Assembly (NCBI RefSeq): GCF_947179165.1
Contig: NC_077241.1
Location: 31,987,246-32,051,245, forward strand
Direction of reading: 5' to 3'
DNA from: Solanum dulcamara
Lineage: Eukaryota; Streptophyta; Magnoliopsida; Solanales; Solanaceae
Length of the DNA stretch: 64,000 bases
In this document: one piece after another, positions 1 to 10,441 of the stretch
Layout: each line of letters begins with the position of its first letter
Numbering within the stretch: the first letter of the stretch is position 1
The notes under the pieces: generated by a model
What the model was told of the DNA's origin: nothing
Database searches by the model: none
What the model saw: only the letters and a program-made list of their open reading frames with translations
Translations under genes and position numbers: made by a program

Positions 1-616
1 CTTCTTTGATAATGGTAAATACTTTTTGATGAAATGCATCGTGTAATTCATCTCAAGTTATGATTGAGTTATATGGAAACTCAGTCAACCAAGTTGTAAC
101 CTTGCTAGTAAGTGATATAGGAAAACATGCAGTTCGATGGCATCCATGGTTAGCTCTGGGTTACCAACATTGCTCTTGCAAATGTACAACATTATTGAGA
201 TGGGTGTGACGGTGCTCAGATGCCAAGCTAGAAACCAGTCCTCTACTATGAAGCATTTGAATCAGTCCGCTTGTAATCCTAAACTTCTTTCCATGCGGCA
301 ATGGAGGTAACATAATAGCACCAGTAGTTCTGATGGCATCATAGATGACCCCATAGTTATTCCGTATGCCGAATTCAGGTGACTGTCTGGGTGGAGGACG
401 TTTTCTCCCGACTGGTTAATTGTTGAGAACATTTTGTGGTTGGTGTTGGGGAGGATATTGTGGTAGATTCTCTTGTTTCCCTCTAAGAATTTCTACATCA
501 TCACCAATGTCTTGTCCATTATTTTTGTTATTGTTGTTCTCCATCCTGCGTAGTGCTCCTTTGATTTTGGTATTAAAGGAATTCAAGGGAATGTCTTCAC
601 TTCTCGTATTTGGCAT
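1..616 (-). pseudogene. Athila-like gag remnant (5' part of gag)
   Basis: Remnant of the capsid (Gag) gene of an Athila-like Ty3/gypsy retrotransposon. Reading the minus strand from the ATG at 616, one frame begins MPNTRSEDIP, meets a stop near 416, and continues in the same frame through PPPRQSPEFGIRNNYGVIYD and IRTTGAIMLPPLPHGKKF to about 165. After a frame change, 1-110 encodes WLTEFPYNSI then DELHDAFHQK, with a stop where this gag type normally has a Trp. This Trp-Leu/Trp-Asp-Glu-Leu pattern is typical of plant Athila/Tat gag; that is known of the family. The gene runs off the left edge of the window. Its primer site and LTR lie just upstream (729-2097). At least one in-frame stop and one frameshift make it non-functional. 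Athila rather than Tat/Ogre is supported mainly by the primer site. Confidence 0.75.
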
Positions 617-728
617 GTATTAGGAATCAAAACTTGGTTCAGCACAAATAAAAAAAGAAAAGAAAGTAAAATAAGAAAATAATGACTACTAATCGAATAC
701 TAAAAATTAATCTAATCTAAAAGCCTTA

Positions 729-747
729 TTCTTTGGCAACGGCTCCA
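729..747 (-). other. Primer binding site of the Athila-like element
   Basis: The minus strand reads TGGAGCCGTTGCCAAAGAA, close to the TGGCGCCGTTGCC primer site, complementary to tRNA-Asp, that is known from Athila elements. It lies just downstream of an LTR end that reads TTTGAGCATA on the minus strand, and about 110 bp upstream of the gag ATG. One substitution in the core and a divergent tail fit an old copy. Confidence 0.7.
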
Positions 748-749
748 AA

Positions 750-2097
750 ATTTAATATGCTCAAATTACACCACCTTAAATAAGTATAAAGTAGTTGTTC
801 ATCAAATATACAACCTAAGAGAGGTTTGGGTCAATTCCACTAGGAATATGGTTTCGACTTAGGTTAATCATTTATTATTTATTTTAGTAATCAAATTATT
901 TCTGTAAAGAAAGTATTTTTTTTAATAAAAAATAATTAACAAATCAAATAGCAAGCATCAAGTAACATAGCAATAGTTTAATGCGGTTTTATATCAATAT
1001 GAAGTGAAACTAGGGTTTACGTTTTCCCCAGGAAACCTTAATTATGTAGACCTTTTTTAATAATAATCTTTTTCTAGTGTGTCACATCTGGAATCGCTAA
1101 GTTAATTTTACCTAAGTCGTTGATCCGACAAATAAGTGAATTTCACAATGCAACTTGATCCGTCTACAAGTGTGTGATTTACTAACCCTTATCAATGATC
1201 CCTGATTTAGCTATTCCTTGATCAATTCAAGCTGATTAGACGAGAATAATTAGCATCAAATCTCGTTGTTTAATCCCTTTCCCCATCTATTACCTACTTG
1301 ATCCAGAAAGTAGGGATAAGGCGAGTTCTACCATTGGCCACCGCTAAAAATCAATCAAAATAAAAGAAAAAATAATATATTCAAGCGCACTATTCAAGAT
1401 TTACTTTTTATAAATTCAACGTCGTTAATAATTCATGGTTCCAAAAACCCTAGTTGGGAAATTAGCTATTTATAACTACGTGATAACAATTAATAATACC
1501 AAATTTGAAAATTCAAAATCTTCAATTAAATTCAGAATGTAATCGTTGATAACAAAACACAAAATTCAAGAATAAAAGTTAAAAAGTAGTTGAAGCTATA
1601 TTCTCAAATCGATAAAAGCGTGCATAATGTAAAAATAAACCTAAAGATTGTATTCATAGACAACTAACCCTTAGTAAATATGAATTTCAAAAAATCAAGA
1701 AACGTTAAGTCGATTGGGTTCTACGACTCATTTCTATGAATAGTCATTATGTTGACGAGTTGTAGGCCGAACTCGTAATCCAACACTTTTCACTAAGTAA
1801 CTCTTCCTCTTTAAAAAATCCATCTACGAAATGTAAGTCCCAGCATAACTCGTAAATATGTATCATAGATCAGGTCCTAGTTTCATCTCCTCAGTCTCAT
1901 CTACGAGTGTCATTTTTAATTTATAGGAATATGAATAAGTCATGTACTTGACTCGTATGTTCAAATCTGCATCAATTCTTCATTATCATTTTTTCAACTA
2001 TAAACAATGGCTCTTAGACTTGTGAACGAGTCGTAGACTAGACTCATAGTCTTCATCTTTTCCTTTATTCCTTTCTTCTCTTTTGAAGACTGATACT
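750..2097 (-). mobile_element. LTR of the Athila-like element (outer boundary uncertain)
   Basis: AT-rich non-coding stretch upstream (minus sense) of the primer site and gag, as expected for the 5' LTR. The inner end near 750-757 is supported by the adjacent primer site. The outer end is not defined. The part from about 1690 to 2097 repeats the words 'tacgactc' and 'gagtcgtag', which are common in other gypsy LTRs of this window (compare 37720-37760), so it may belong to a different LTR fragment. No gene is seen. Confidence 0.5.
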
Positions 2098-2906
2098 GTA
2101 AGACCCTAGAAATATGAAAGGTCCTAAATCCAGGAACCAAGGATGTATTCTTCAAAAGTTCCAGAATATGGCACCAGGAGATGACCACAGAAGCCATCAC
2201 AGATGGTGGTGAGAAACCATGGTAGAGATTAAGAGACTCAATGCTTGTAGGGAAGGAACCGTGAAGGAGGACCACAGACTGTAGTGAGAACCACGAGTCT
2301 TGAAGCCCTCCATGGTGTGCCCTCCCCAAGACCCTTAGGTATCTTTCTAAGAAAGGGTCCACAAACGTCCACCATGGATCATGGAACACTCTACTATGGT
2401 TTGTCCTCGTGGTGGACACCTTGAAAGTCCACATGCAGGACCTGCACCACGGCCACTTTTCACGACTTGTAATGCCTTTCACGGACCGTGAAGAGGTTCT
2501 GTGGTGAAACTTCAGAGACTACCCTGCAAGTCCTTTTCAAAGACATTTCAAAGTCGCTTACTGTAGGACGCCACCATGGACCGTGGGGAGAACCACAGAC
2601 CATGAAATGTCCCCATGAAACTCATTTCGACCAGATTTTAAAGAGGGGCATTTTAGTCTTTTCCTATATTTTAATTCTAAATGGTACCATTTGCAAGGCT
2701 GAATCCTTCTATCTAAAGAACCTAAAACATCTAAAACCGTCATTCTCCATACTTAGACACAATACACCTAAATCCCCTCTTCTCAAAATCTCCCAAGGAT
2801 TCCAAGGCAAAGCTAGGGTTTCTATTCAAGGCATTTCAAGTCTCCCTTCCTCCTCAAGTTTTCATAGGGATTTTTTAGTCCCCAAGGTATGTGAGTTTCC
2901 ATCAAT
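2098..2906 (+). mobile_element. 5' portion of an unrelated gypsy LTR (family F)
   Basis: Begins TGTAAGACCCTAG, a typical gypsy LTR start (compare the E1 LTR, TGTAAGACCCC on its own strand). It contains many short near-palindromic words around ccatgg/ccgtgg between about 2200 and 2620 (caccatgga, accacgg, ggaccgtgaa). It ends abruptly at 2906, where the sequence switches to the 3' end of a family B LTR with no intervening DNA. The open frames here (for example 2488-2925 +) show no protein signature and are taken as chance. Confidence 0.6.
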
Positions 2907-3144
2907 GGGTCTACATGATATATGATATATGTTATTATGTTATGGCAGCCTTGTCGGCTTACGTGCCCTATGGTGTTGTGGTACAAATGAAAAGGGCTAC
3001 AGGTTTATGAAAATGTTATCGCCCAATGGGGCTTTATTACATGATACTATTTATTTACAGTACAATGTGACCACAGCTGATAGATATGTATACGGGGGGT
3101 CCAGATCGGACCCCAGTCGCGGCTTACGGGGTTGGGTCATGATA
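2906..3144 (+). mobile_element. Remnant of the B1 5' LTR (3' end only)
   Basis: Matches 9880-10116 almost base for base, ending GGGTTGGGTCATGATA against GGGTTGGGTCGTGACA in the 3' copy. The missing 5' three kilobases were lost at a junction with the family F LTR. The words 'tgggt' (2906-2910) at the junction are shared with the intact copy (9879-9883), so the exact breakpoint is ambiguous by about 5 bp. Confidence 0.9.
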
Positions 3145-3148
3145 GAAG

Positions 3149-3162
3149 TGGTATCAGAGCAG
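3149..3162 (+). other. Primer binding site of B1 (initiator tRNA-Met type)
   Basis: TGGTATCAGAGCAG, four bases after the LTR end. This is the common plant gypsy/copia primer site complementary to the 3' end of initiator tRNA-Met. The matching sites in B2 (42558) and B3 (50020) lie at the same spacing. Confidence 0.9.
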
Positions 3163-4606
3163 TTCATCCTCGGATTGTCTGCAGACCGTGTCTAATAGAG
3201 TCTTGGTTATCGATGTGTTGCGCGCCACATCTATAAATAGGAAGCTATAGGATATTTAGGATGTTATTTTTCTTCTATATCTGAGATCGTGCTATAGATC
3301 CGAGTCATAGGAAAATTCCTTATACTAACCTTGGATCTTAATAGAGGGAGGACACCAACAAAGGAGGTAATTGACGACATGGGACATCACGAAGCACGCA
3401 GGTAAGTAAAGTGAAGGCACAGAAGATATCCGTTTGGTAAGGTAGTGAAGTATTATTTGAAATGTAAAGCTGAAACCTGAAGGGAATGCAGTCAGGAAGT
3501 GCAATAGATGCAGTTTGAAGTTGGACATATGAGGTAAGTCCGGTATTTTTATATTATTGTTGACGTTGAAAGCCCTGTGCGGCTGTGACATGAATATATA
3601 TATGTGTTGGCCTTGTAAGGCATTGTTGGTATTTTCTGCGTGCAGGTTTGGGATAAGTAAGAAATATAGAGGAAACTCTGTCAAAATTTTCCTAGGACAA
3701 GAACAGGGAATGAAACGTAGATTTTTAAGATGTCCTGGAGATTGATATTAAGTACCCCTATTATATTCAGTTAAAGTTATAAGAGGTACTCTTCATGTCT
3801 TCAATAAGGGATACTCTTCTTATTCGAGGAAATCATTTTGAAGAAATAAAAGGCTATCTAAGCAGTACAGTTCAGACCGTAGTATCTCCAACAGTAATTA
3901 TGTTGTATAAAAAAAAAGGAGATCCGGTGGAAAGGTAAGATGCCCAATAATTGAGCTTCACTCATTTTGGAAGTACCAAGCCCTCAACTTCTAATTGTAA
4001 ATTAGATAAGTTGTTCCTAACTCGAGATAAACTCAAAAGGAAACCAGGTAGGTCGAGTATAAAAATGGAAATACTATGATGATTAAGGGATTCGAGTCTC
4101 TTCCAACAATGATTGGAAAAGGGTTTACGATAACAGTTCATAGTTTTCCACCGACTAATTGGGGAAAGAGCTTCGAATAGAAGCACCTTAGAGAGATGTC
4201 AGGAACTAAATACGAATACAAATTAAAAAGGGGATATGTAAGTATGAATTGAACAGTGTCATATGAGTATGCAGGGACAAAGTGGAACCACTAGTTAGAC
4301 GCACATAGTAGGCGTTGACTAAGTTAAAGGCCTACGTTGAGAACGCAGTAAGAGCATGGGGCTTACGATACAAAAAATGACGCGTGTACACAATGTCGCC
4401 CCAAAAATAGTGGAACCCTTAAGGGACGAGGATGGAAAACTTAAGGAACAAATGATGCAACGTCTATTCGTCCCAAGAAACAAAGGATATGGGTTGGTAT
4501 AAAGCCACTGCTTCAAGAAAACTTGGAATAGTTATCGTTGGAATACTAGTACTGCCTAATTGAAATTGAACGACTACAAGTACAAACAAATGAAAGTGCG
4601 AGTACC

Positions 4607-4622
4607 CTCTAAAGGGGGGAAG
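4607..4622 (+). other. Internal polypurine-like tract in B1
   Basis: CTCTAAAGGGGGGAAG, nearly the same as the terminal polypurine tract of this family (TTCTAAAGGGAGGAAGG at 6584-6601), yet about 2 kb upstream of it. B2 (44071-44085) and B3 (51761-51777) carry it at the corresponding place. The role is unknown; it could be a central polypurine tract or the scar of an old duplication. Confidence 0.7.
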
Positions 4623-5187
4623 TTAATGAGAAAATGGCAAAAGTAAGGTGAAGGCAATCGATATGGGAATATATCTGAGACGAACGTCTTAACTTCAATA
4701 AGGTATCTTGCCGAACCAAGTTAAGAAGGTTCAGAGGCTACCAATAGTTGGATAGAATCCAGAATGCTACATAAGGCAGCGATAAGAAGTTATGATGAGA
4801 CCCTGAACAACATAACCCTAGAAGGCGGCTACGTATAAAAACAAAATAGTGTAACCATGAAAGGATATCAAATAATTCAAGAGACACTACGAAGGATAAT
4901 GACAACATGCTAGACCAAAAAGCCAAAATATTGGCTATAGAGTTAGTCGCAAATGATGTTGCGATAGATAAATAACCAAAGAAAAAGGAATAAAAAGCCT
5001 CCTGTGGTAGAAAATAAGGAGAACACAAAGTGAATAAAGGATCGTGGAGCTAAAGATCTACGCCGATACTAGATGCAAGATAACAGACGAAAGGATAGGG
5101 CAAAACATAAAGACTCGCGAGACAATGCTGAGGTAAATCTGGAGCTAGTTGAGTGCCCGCACCTCGTGGAAAAGGTTACAATGAAAC

Positions 5188-5300
5188 GCGACACAAAGAC
5201 TTCCCATGGAGGTCACCCATCCCGATATTACTCTCGCCCCAGCACGCTTAACTTCAATATTCTGATGGAACTTAATGCGTTAATGCTGGTGTGATCACGC
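5188..5300 (-). pseudogene. 5S rRNA-derived sequence, antisense inside B1
   Basis: The minus strand matches plant 5S rRNA along nearly its whole length (compared from memory). In order it shows CACCAGCATTAACGCA, CCATCAGAA, TTGAAGTTAAGCGTGCT, GGGCGAGAGTA, GGGATGGGTGACCTCC and ATGGGAAGTC. The internal promoter A box (AAGTTAAGC) and C-box region (GGATGGGTGACC) are still readable. Many scattered substitutions, especially in the first third, show that it is a decayed copy rather than a working gene, and no oligo-T terminator follows in 5S sense. It lies opposite to the strand of B1. B3 has no such sequence at the corresponding point (about 52300-52380). Confidence 0.88.
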
Positions 5301-5399
5301 GAGATGGAAGAATCTGAACTAGCAATGGAGAAATGATATGAGATGATGTACCCAGAGTATTATAAGATACGTTAAGGCAATTCTAACAAGAACTTAAGA

Positions 5400-6430
5400 A
5401 ACACAAGAAGGATTAGCTAATTGCTAACTGACAACACACTTGAATGCCACAGTTCTTCAACATAGAACCAGTTAACGAGTGGAAAACCACAGAATAACAA
5501 TATAGGCCAATTAAAGTTCTGAAAAGAGTCGAGAAAGACTATACGAGGCTAACGGTTCCCAAATTATCCACGTCATTACGCACCCATTTTATACTTGGTA
5601 AGAGTAGGGTGCTATATGAGTTGTTGTGATTAGGCTAAGGAATCAGCCCATTTGCTTCCAATCAAGAGCACCTATGCTGCTGAAATTAGAGGGAGTTATA
5701 GAACATGGAGAATGGTAAGGTTCCGTGAGGTTTCCTCCTCTAATATCCAGGTAAAGGGACTTCAATTATAATTAACGCCTTGAGATCAGTCCAAGAAAAG
5801 GTCAGGAGCACAGACAGGTCTTATACCGCATTTCTCCCTCGAGCTACTAAACTGACTAAGCGCACTATTAGACGCTAGAAGATATGTTATAAGCCGGGAG
5901 ATTAATTTCGAAGGTAGACGGAATGATTATCCATCACTTATCAAGTTGCCTACAATAATAATTACTACTCTAGTATTACAATGGCCTCGACATGATTAAG
6001 CAAGCTACTGACTAAAAGCCCAGAGTCGGCAGGAATGACATACAGATAATCGACGTCGACATACAGAGTTCAAGTTGATGATTGGATGTTCATCATAGAG
6101 TCACCTAGAAAAGGAACTTGACCCAGAATATATTAGACGGTATCAAGTTACTCATAAGGTGAGCAACGTGGCTGGTACGTTAAGCTTACCACCTCAGTTG
6201 GAAACTATATTCCCAGTCTATTAGATACTGACGAGTCACCCAGGGTATATTCCATAAATGAGGTCCAGTAGATGGAATCCTATGAGGAAAATCCTACCAC
6301 CATCCTGGATCGGCAAACTAGAAGATTGTAGACTAAAGACGTATCTTCCGTCAAGTTATGGTGGAAAAACCAAAACCAGAAAGAGGATGATTGGGGAACT
6401 AAAGAGAATATAGAATATAAGTATTTGCAC
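5400..6430 (+). pseudogene. B1 integrase and pol C-terminal remnant
   Basis: Remnant of the integrase end of a gypsy pol, broken by many stops and frameshifts. Visible pieces in order are SAHLLPIKSTYAAEIRG (about 5645-5700, integrase core, normally SAHFLPIK), VAYNNNYYSSI (about 5945), a piece resembling VSNVAGTLSLPPQLE (about 6160-6205), and near 6270-6360 ESYEENPTTILDRQTRRL followed by TKDVSSVKLWWKNQ. The last block is the conserved pol C-terminal tail of Tekay/Del-like plant gypsy elements. Zinc-finger cysteines and the complete catalytic triad cannot be read. Orientation agrees with the LTRs and primer site. Function is lost. Confidence 0.75.
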
Positions 6431-6583
6431 CTGTAACCGATGTCTATAGGTAACTCCAACTCTTGAGAACTCGTATGTTAATAATATAGATGGGAATGCA
6501 TGTGATAGCATAAAGGAAAGGAACCCCTCTATAATTTATATAAAGTCTTACAGAAGGTTGTATTTAACATTCGGGGACGAATG

Positions 6584-6601
6584 TTCTAAAGGGAGGAAGG
6601 A
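6584..6601 (+). other. Polypurine tract of B1
   Basis: TTCTAAAGGGAGGAAGGA directly before the 3' LTR start (TGTTACACCCC at 6602). This is the plus-strand primer of reverse transcription. B2 (44467-44484) and B3 (53608-53623) have the same tract. Confidence 0.85.
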
Positions 6602-9600
6602 TGTTACACCCCACATCTTTGAACTCGGAATGTCCCTTAAGTTACTTAGAAGCTAGCATGTGAGCCACTTAAGTTACGACACTATCAAATGGCTCTAAGG
6701 AAGAGAGAATGTGATACCCCATACTAGAGAAGGTTGGAGATGAAATCATAAGAGTCCGGAAAGAATTGGAGGCTAAGTAATGAGTCGTAGGACTCGATTT
6801 ACCTATGTAAGCTACTAAGTTAAAAGTCATATGCACTTGAGCTACTTAAGCATATATCAAACTTACGTAGCACGGATTACATAGGTACATAAAATAAGAC
6901 GAGATTACGAGCCCACGAGGAAGGGGAAAAAGATGACACGTGGTAGTCAATGAAGAAGCAACACGTGGCAGCACCTCAAGCAAGTAGGTGACCCACCTGC
7001 TTAGGGGGGGTGGACCCCACTGCCATGTGGCAGCCCATAGTTGGCAGCATGATACGGTGGCCCAATAGGGGCTGGACACGTGTCACGTCTTGGGGTTGAC
7101 ACATGTCACACCCTAAAACCACATATATATGTTGTTATATATCATATACTTCAGTTATCCATCAAAACATCAGCCAACATAGAGAAAACAAACGTGAGGG
7201 AGAGAAATAGAGAAGCAGCCATGGTTCTTGAAGTTTAAAGGTTAGTTTTCCAATTTTCTTCCGTGAATTAATTATATACGGTGTACCTTAATTACGTGGA
7301 TACGTATATATGTATTTTAAGTCCTTCATGGAAGTAAAACTCCAGCTTTGCAATTGGAATTTGGAAGAGAAAATAAAAGAAAACGCTAGTTAAAAAACCC
7401 GTTTTTGGAAGGGACAGTGATTAGTAATATTGGTATAAATTCTTGTGTACATTTCGTTTCGAGTGATTTAATATGTTTTGGAAAGGTATTTCATGGTTAT
7501 ATAAATTTCATTCAGACTCCAAAATCCAGTTTTACCTATATCAGCTCGAAAAACGGTGATGAAGTGTAGAGGAGTTACTGCTCGGATTTGGTTTTGGAAA
7601 TTCTACACGGACAGCTGTAAGTATTTTGGTCATATCATTTTGTACAAAATTGATGTAGGGATGATTCGAAATTGTTTTTGACCCTAAGACAGATGTCTAT
7701 AACTTTCATGAAGGACGTAAATCCTGTCTCCCTCGATTACCCCTTCGAAACGAAGCGACAAGGTAAAACAGTAAGCTGTCTAGATTTTACATTTTGGATA
7801 GTTTTGGCGAGTTTGACAAGTTTAACGTAAGGTAAGGTTTCTTCTTTAAATTTGAGCTTTATGTGTTCTGATGGAGCATGTTACACGCCCTATAGGTGGA
7901 TGGAAGTGTGTAAATATCATTAGAATACTTGGCGTTCGGAATAAACTAAAGTGTAGTCGTTATAGTCGAATTGTCGTCAAGGTAAGGCGTTGTTCTTGTG
8001 AGTTGCTGCTACAGGTGTGTGGTGTCTTGTTGAAGGGCCTAAATATGTTCTAATGTGGGTTAGGGTGCTTCTGGTTGAGTCCACATGAACCCCCATTGCG
8101 TATAATTAAAGGCGTTGTAAAATAAAGACTAAACACCCTATTTGATATCATCTTTTTGAATAAGTCATTTGGAGTTTATGTTGTATATTGTTGGTATGAA
8201 TTGCTGCAGGTTGTTGTTGTTGGTTGGCTGTAGGTCTTAGGGACCTAATTGGAAATTTGGATAGGGCACATTATAGGGGAGGTGCTGCCCAATTTTCGTT
8301 AACGCCTTAACAAACTAAAGAACTAGTCGAGGAAACGACTAAGGGAATAGATTCCATTAACATTAAGGCATAACCTCAGATACTGAAAAGTTAAGAGTAG
8401 TTGATATTCGTATTACTTTATATTGAATAGGTTCAGAAGACGACGAGGCGAGCAGGATAAAGGGTAACTCCCAAGAGGTATGTAAAGCTTTCTCTTGGCA
8501 TGTTTTGGTATAGGCTCGTACAGCTATGTTTCTTTCCTTTTGGCTTTAGCCTTAAGTGAATAATGTGTGGAATGTGGGGATAATTCCATTCCCAAAACTC
8601 CAAGTATGCCTCATAACCCCTATCCACTGCTTAGTATTGGAATTTCTGCAAGGATTGGGTGTTGCCTAGTAAGGCTTCTACGTGTTAAACAGTAGTGTGT
8701 GGAAAGCTATCTCTCATTTCCCTTGATATGTATTTGGTACGAGAGTGAGATTATGATGCCATAATGATTCACCGAGCCCCATGATGGGCCGGGTATGAAA
8801 TATGTGTATGCAGATCCCATAAAGGAAAGTACAAACTATATATAGTTTATCCTCTTTCTTCTTCTGGCATGTCTTAGTTGTAGATTAAACATGATATGAG
8901 TTCCAGGGTAAATCTATTCTTCGCATCTCCTATTTACGTCTGAATATCGAACTTTTATAATAATCGAACTATTTCCCTGGAAACTTTTATATGTTAAAAA
9001 GGTAACAAATGTACAGGCTCCAAGTCTTACAGACTATTTGTTAACAAATGTTTCTGGTTCCATGAGCGATTTGGCTTTACTTTAGTACATTTGTAGGAGC
9101 CCCGAGATTATAATTGATATTGCCCATAATGGCATTTAGAAGCCACTCGAGATGACTGCACTACTACTCGAGTCCTCCGACAAAATTTTAATCTTCTTAT
9201 ACGGTCAAGTCTCTAATAATGATTTAAATTGCATATAGTTACTCACTACTCTACTCGTGTATATCATAACACTTCTTTCCTTGAGTCCCGGGCCTGGATA
9301 TGTTCTCGTGCACAGTTCACTGCATTATTCCATGACTCCCTCAATAGAGGGCCAGGATACGTGTATAGATATATGATGATGTATTGTAATAAGGTGGTGA
9401 TGGCACTGAGGCCATGATTGTTTTACAGAGATGATTCACTGGACCCCCGAAAGGGCCGGCTATATGATATGACTCGAACATGCATGTTTTTATAATTCAC
9501 AAAGTACAGGTACAGGTTTCTGAATTGATATCTTATCCCCTATTTTTGTATCTCAGATATGCTTCCAGTTGTATTATATTATGTTTTACATACTCAGTAC

Positions 9601-10116
9601 ATATATCGTACTGACCCCCTTTCTCGGGGGGCTGTGTTCATGCCCACAGGTACATATACATATTTTGGGAGTCCGTCAGCTTAGGATTCTATGCAGCTCA
9701 GTTGGAAGAGGCTCCATTGTATCAGGGCCTAGTTTTTGGTACTTTCCACAGATGTATAAAAATTATTTCGTCCATTCAGGGGTACGGTGGGGGCCCTGTC
9801 CCACCATATGTTGTCATTTATATGTTTAGAGGTCTGCAGACATGTATATGTGGGTTGTGTGTGTCAGTTTGAGTCAGCTGGGTCTACATGATATATGATA
9901 TATGTTATTATGTTATAGCAGCCTTGTCGGCTTGCGTGCCCTATCGTGTTGTGGTACAAGTGAAAAGGGCTACAGGTTTATGAAAATGTTATCGCCCAAT
10001 GGGGCTTTGTTACATGATACTGTTTATTTACAGTACAATGTGACCACAGCTGATAGATATATATACGGGGGTCTAGATCGGACCTCAGTCGCATCTTACG
10101 GGGTTGGGTCGTGACA
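6602..10116 (+). mobile_element. 3' LTR of B1 (3515 bp)
   Basis: Starts TGTTACACCCCACATC after the polypurine tract and ends GGGTTGGGTCGTGACA. It is unusually long. It holds a short array of CAAGTAGGTGA-type words near 6978-7005, a G-box CACGTG at 7077, TATA-like sequence from 7121, an ATG at 7221 followed by a donor-like AAAGGTTAGT at 7237, and a hairpin (ccccc/ggggg) near 9613-9632. The reading frames at 7871, 9229, 9569 and 9902 (+) lie within LTR sequence and have no counterparts in the other copies, so they are not called genes. Confidence 0.88.
7077..7131 (+). promoter_or_regulatory. Putative LTR promoter of B1: G-box then TATA-like
   Basis: CACGTG at 7077-7082 followed about 40 bp later by ACATATATATG at 7121-7131. 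The same order is present in B2 (39877 and 39897), and in altered form in B3. G-boxes bind bZIP/bHLH factors in plants; that this drives LTR transcription is inference. Confidence 0.4.
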
Positions 10117-10441
10117 ATAGTGTTCCCCTTTTGGCCTTCAATGTTGGCGAGCTCAACCGATCCCTCCTTTATTTACTAGGCGACTCGCCGTGTCATTTGG
10201 CGATCATCAGCCTTTTTGGTTCCTCTATTTTACCCAATTGCATTTTTACTTGAGTTTGCACTAACCTATCACCCAATATTCTTTGCTGGTACATGTCTAG
10301 TATACAGGTATGGACAGGGACAAGCACTCTATACACTATCTTATAGATTAAGTTGGTGCCTCCACTAGAAAGAATGCCCGAGGTATCACTATAAGTTAAC
10401 TATCCAAGCCTCGTTGATTTGCTCAACATCCAGCTCAGGGT

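Larger units (their letters stand above)
2906..10116 (+). mobile_element. Element B1: LTR retrotransposon of family B, 5' LTR truncated
   Basis: Gypsy-type element made of a 239-bp remnant of the 5' LTR (2906-3144), a primer site at 3149, an eroded internal region (3145-6601) and a full 3' LTR (6602-10116). The two LTR 3' ends (2907-3144 and 9880-10116) align throughout, with roughly 14 differences by eye. The internal region has integrase remnants but no reverse transcriptase motif that I can find, and a 5S rRNA-derived insert on the opposite strand. From 3163 to about 5180 I see no recognisable protein apart from a polypurine-like tract at 4607. The same layout recurs in B2 and B3. Confidence 0.85.

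Noticed and set aside
2488..2925. 145-residue plus-strand open frame
   Set aside because: Spans the F LTR and crosses the junction into the B1 LTR; no domain, and part of it is known LTR end sequence.
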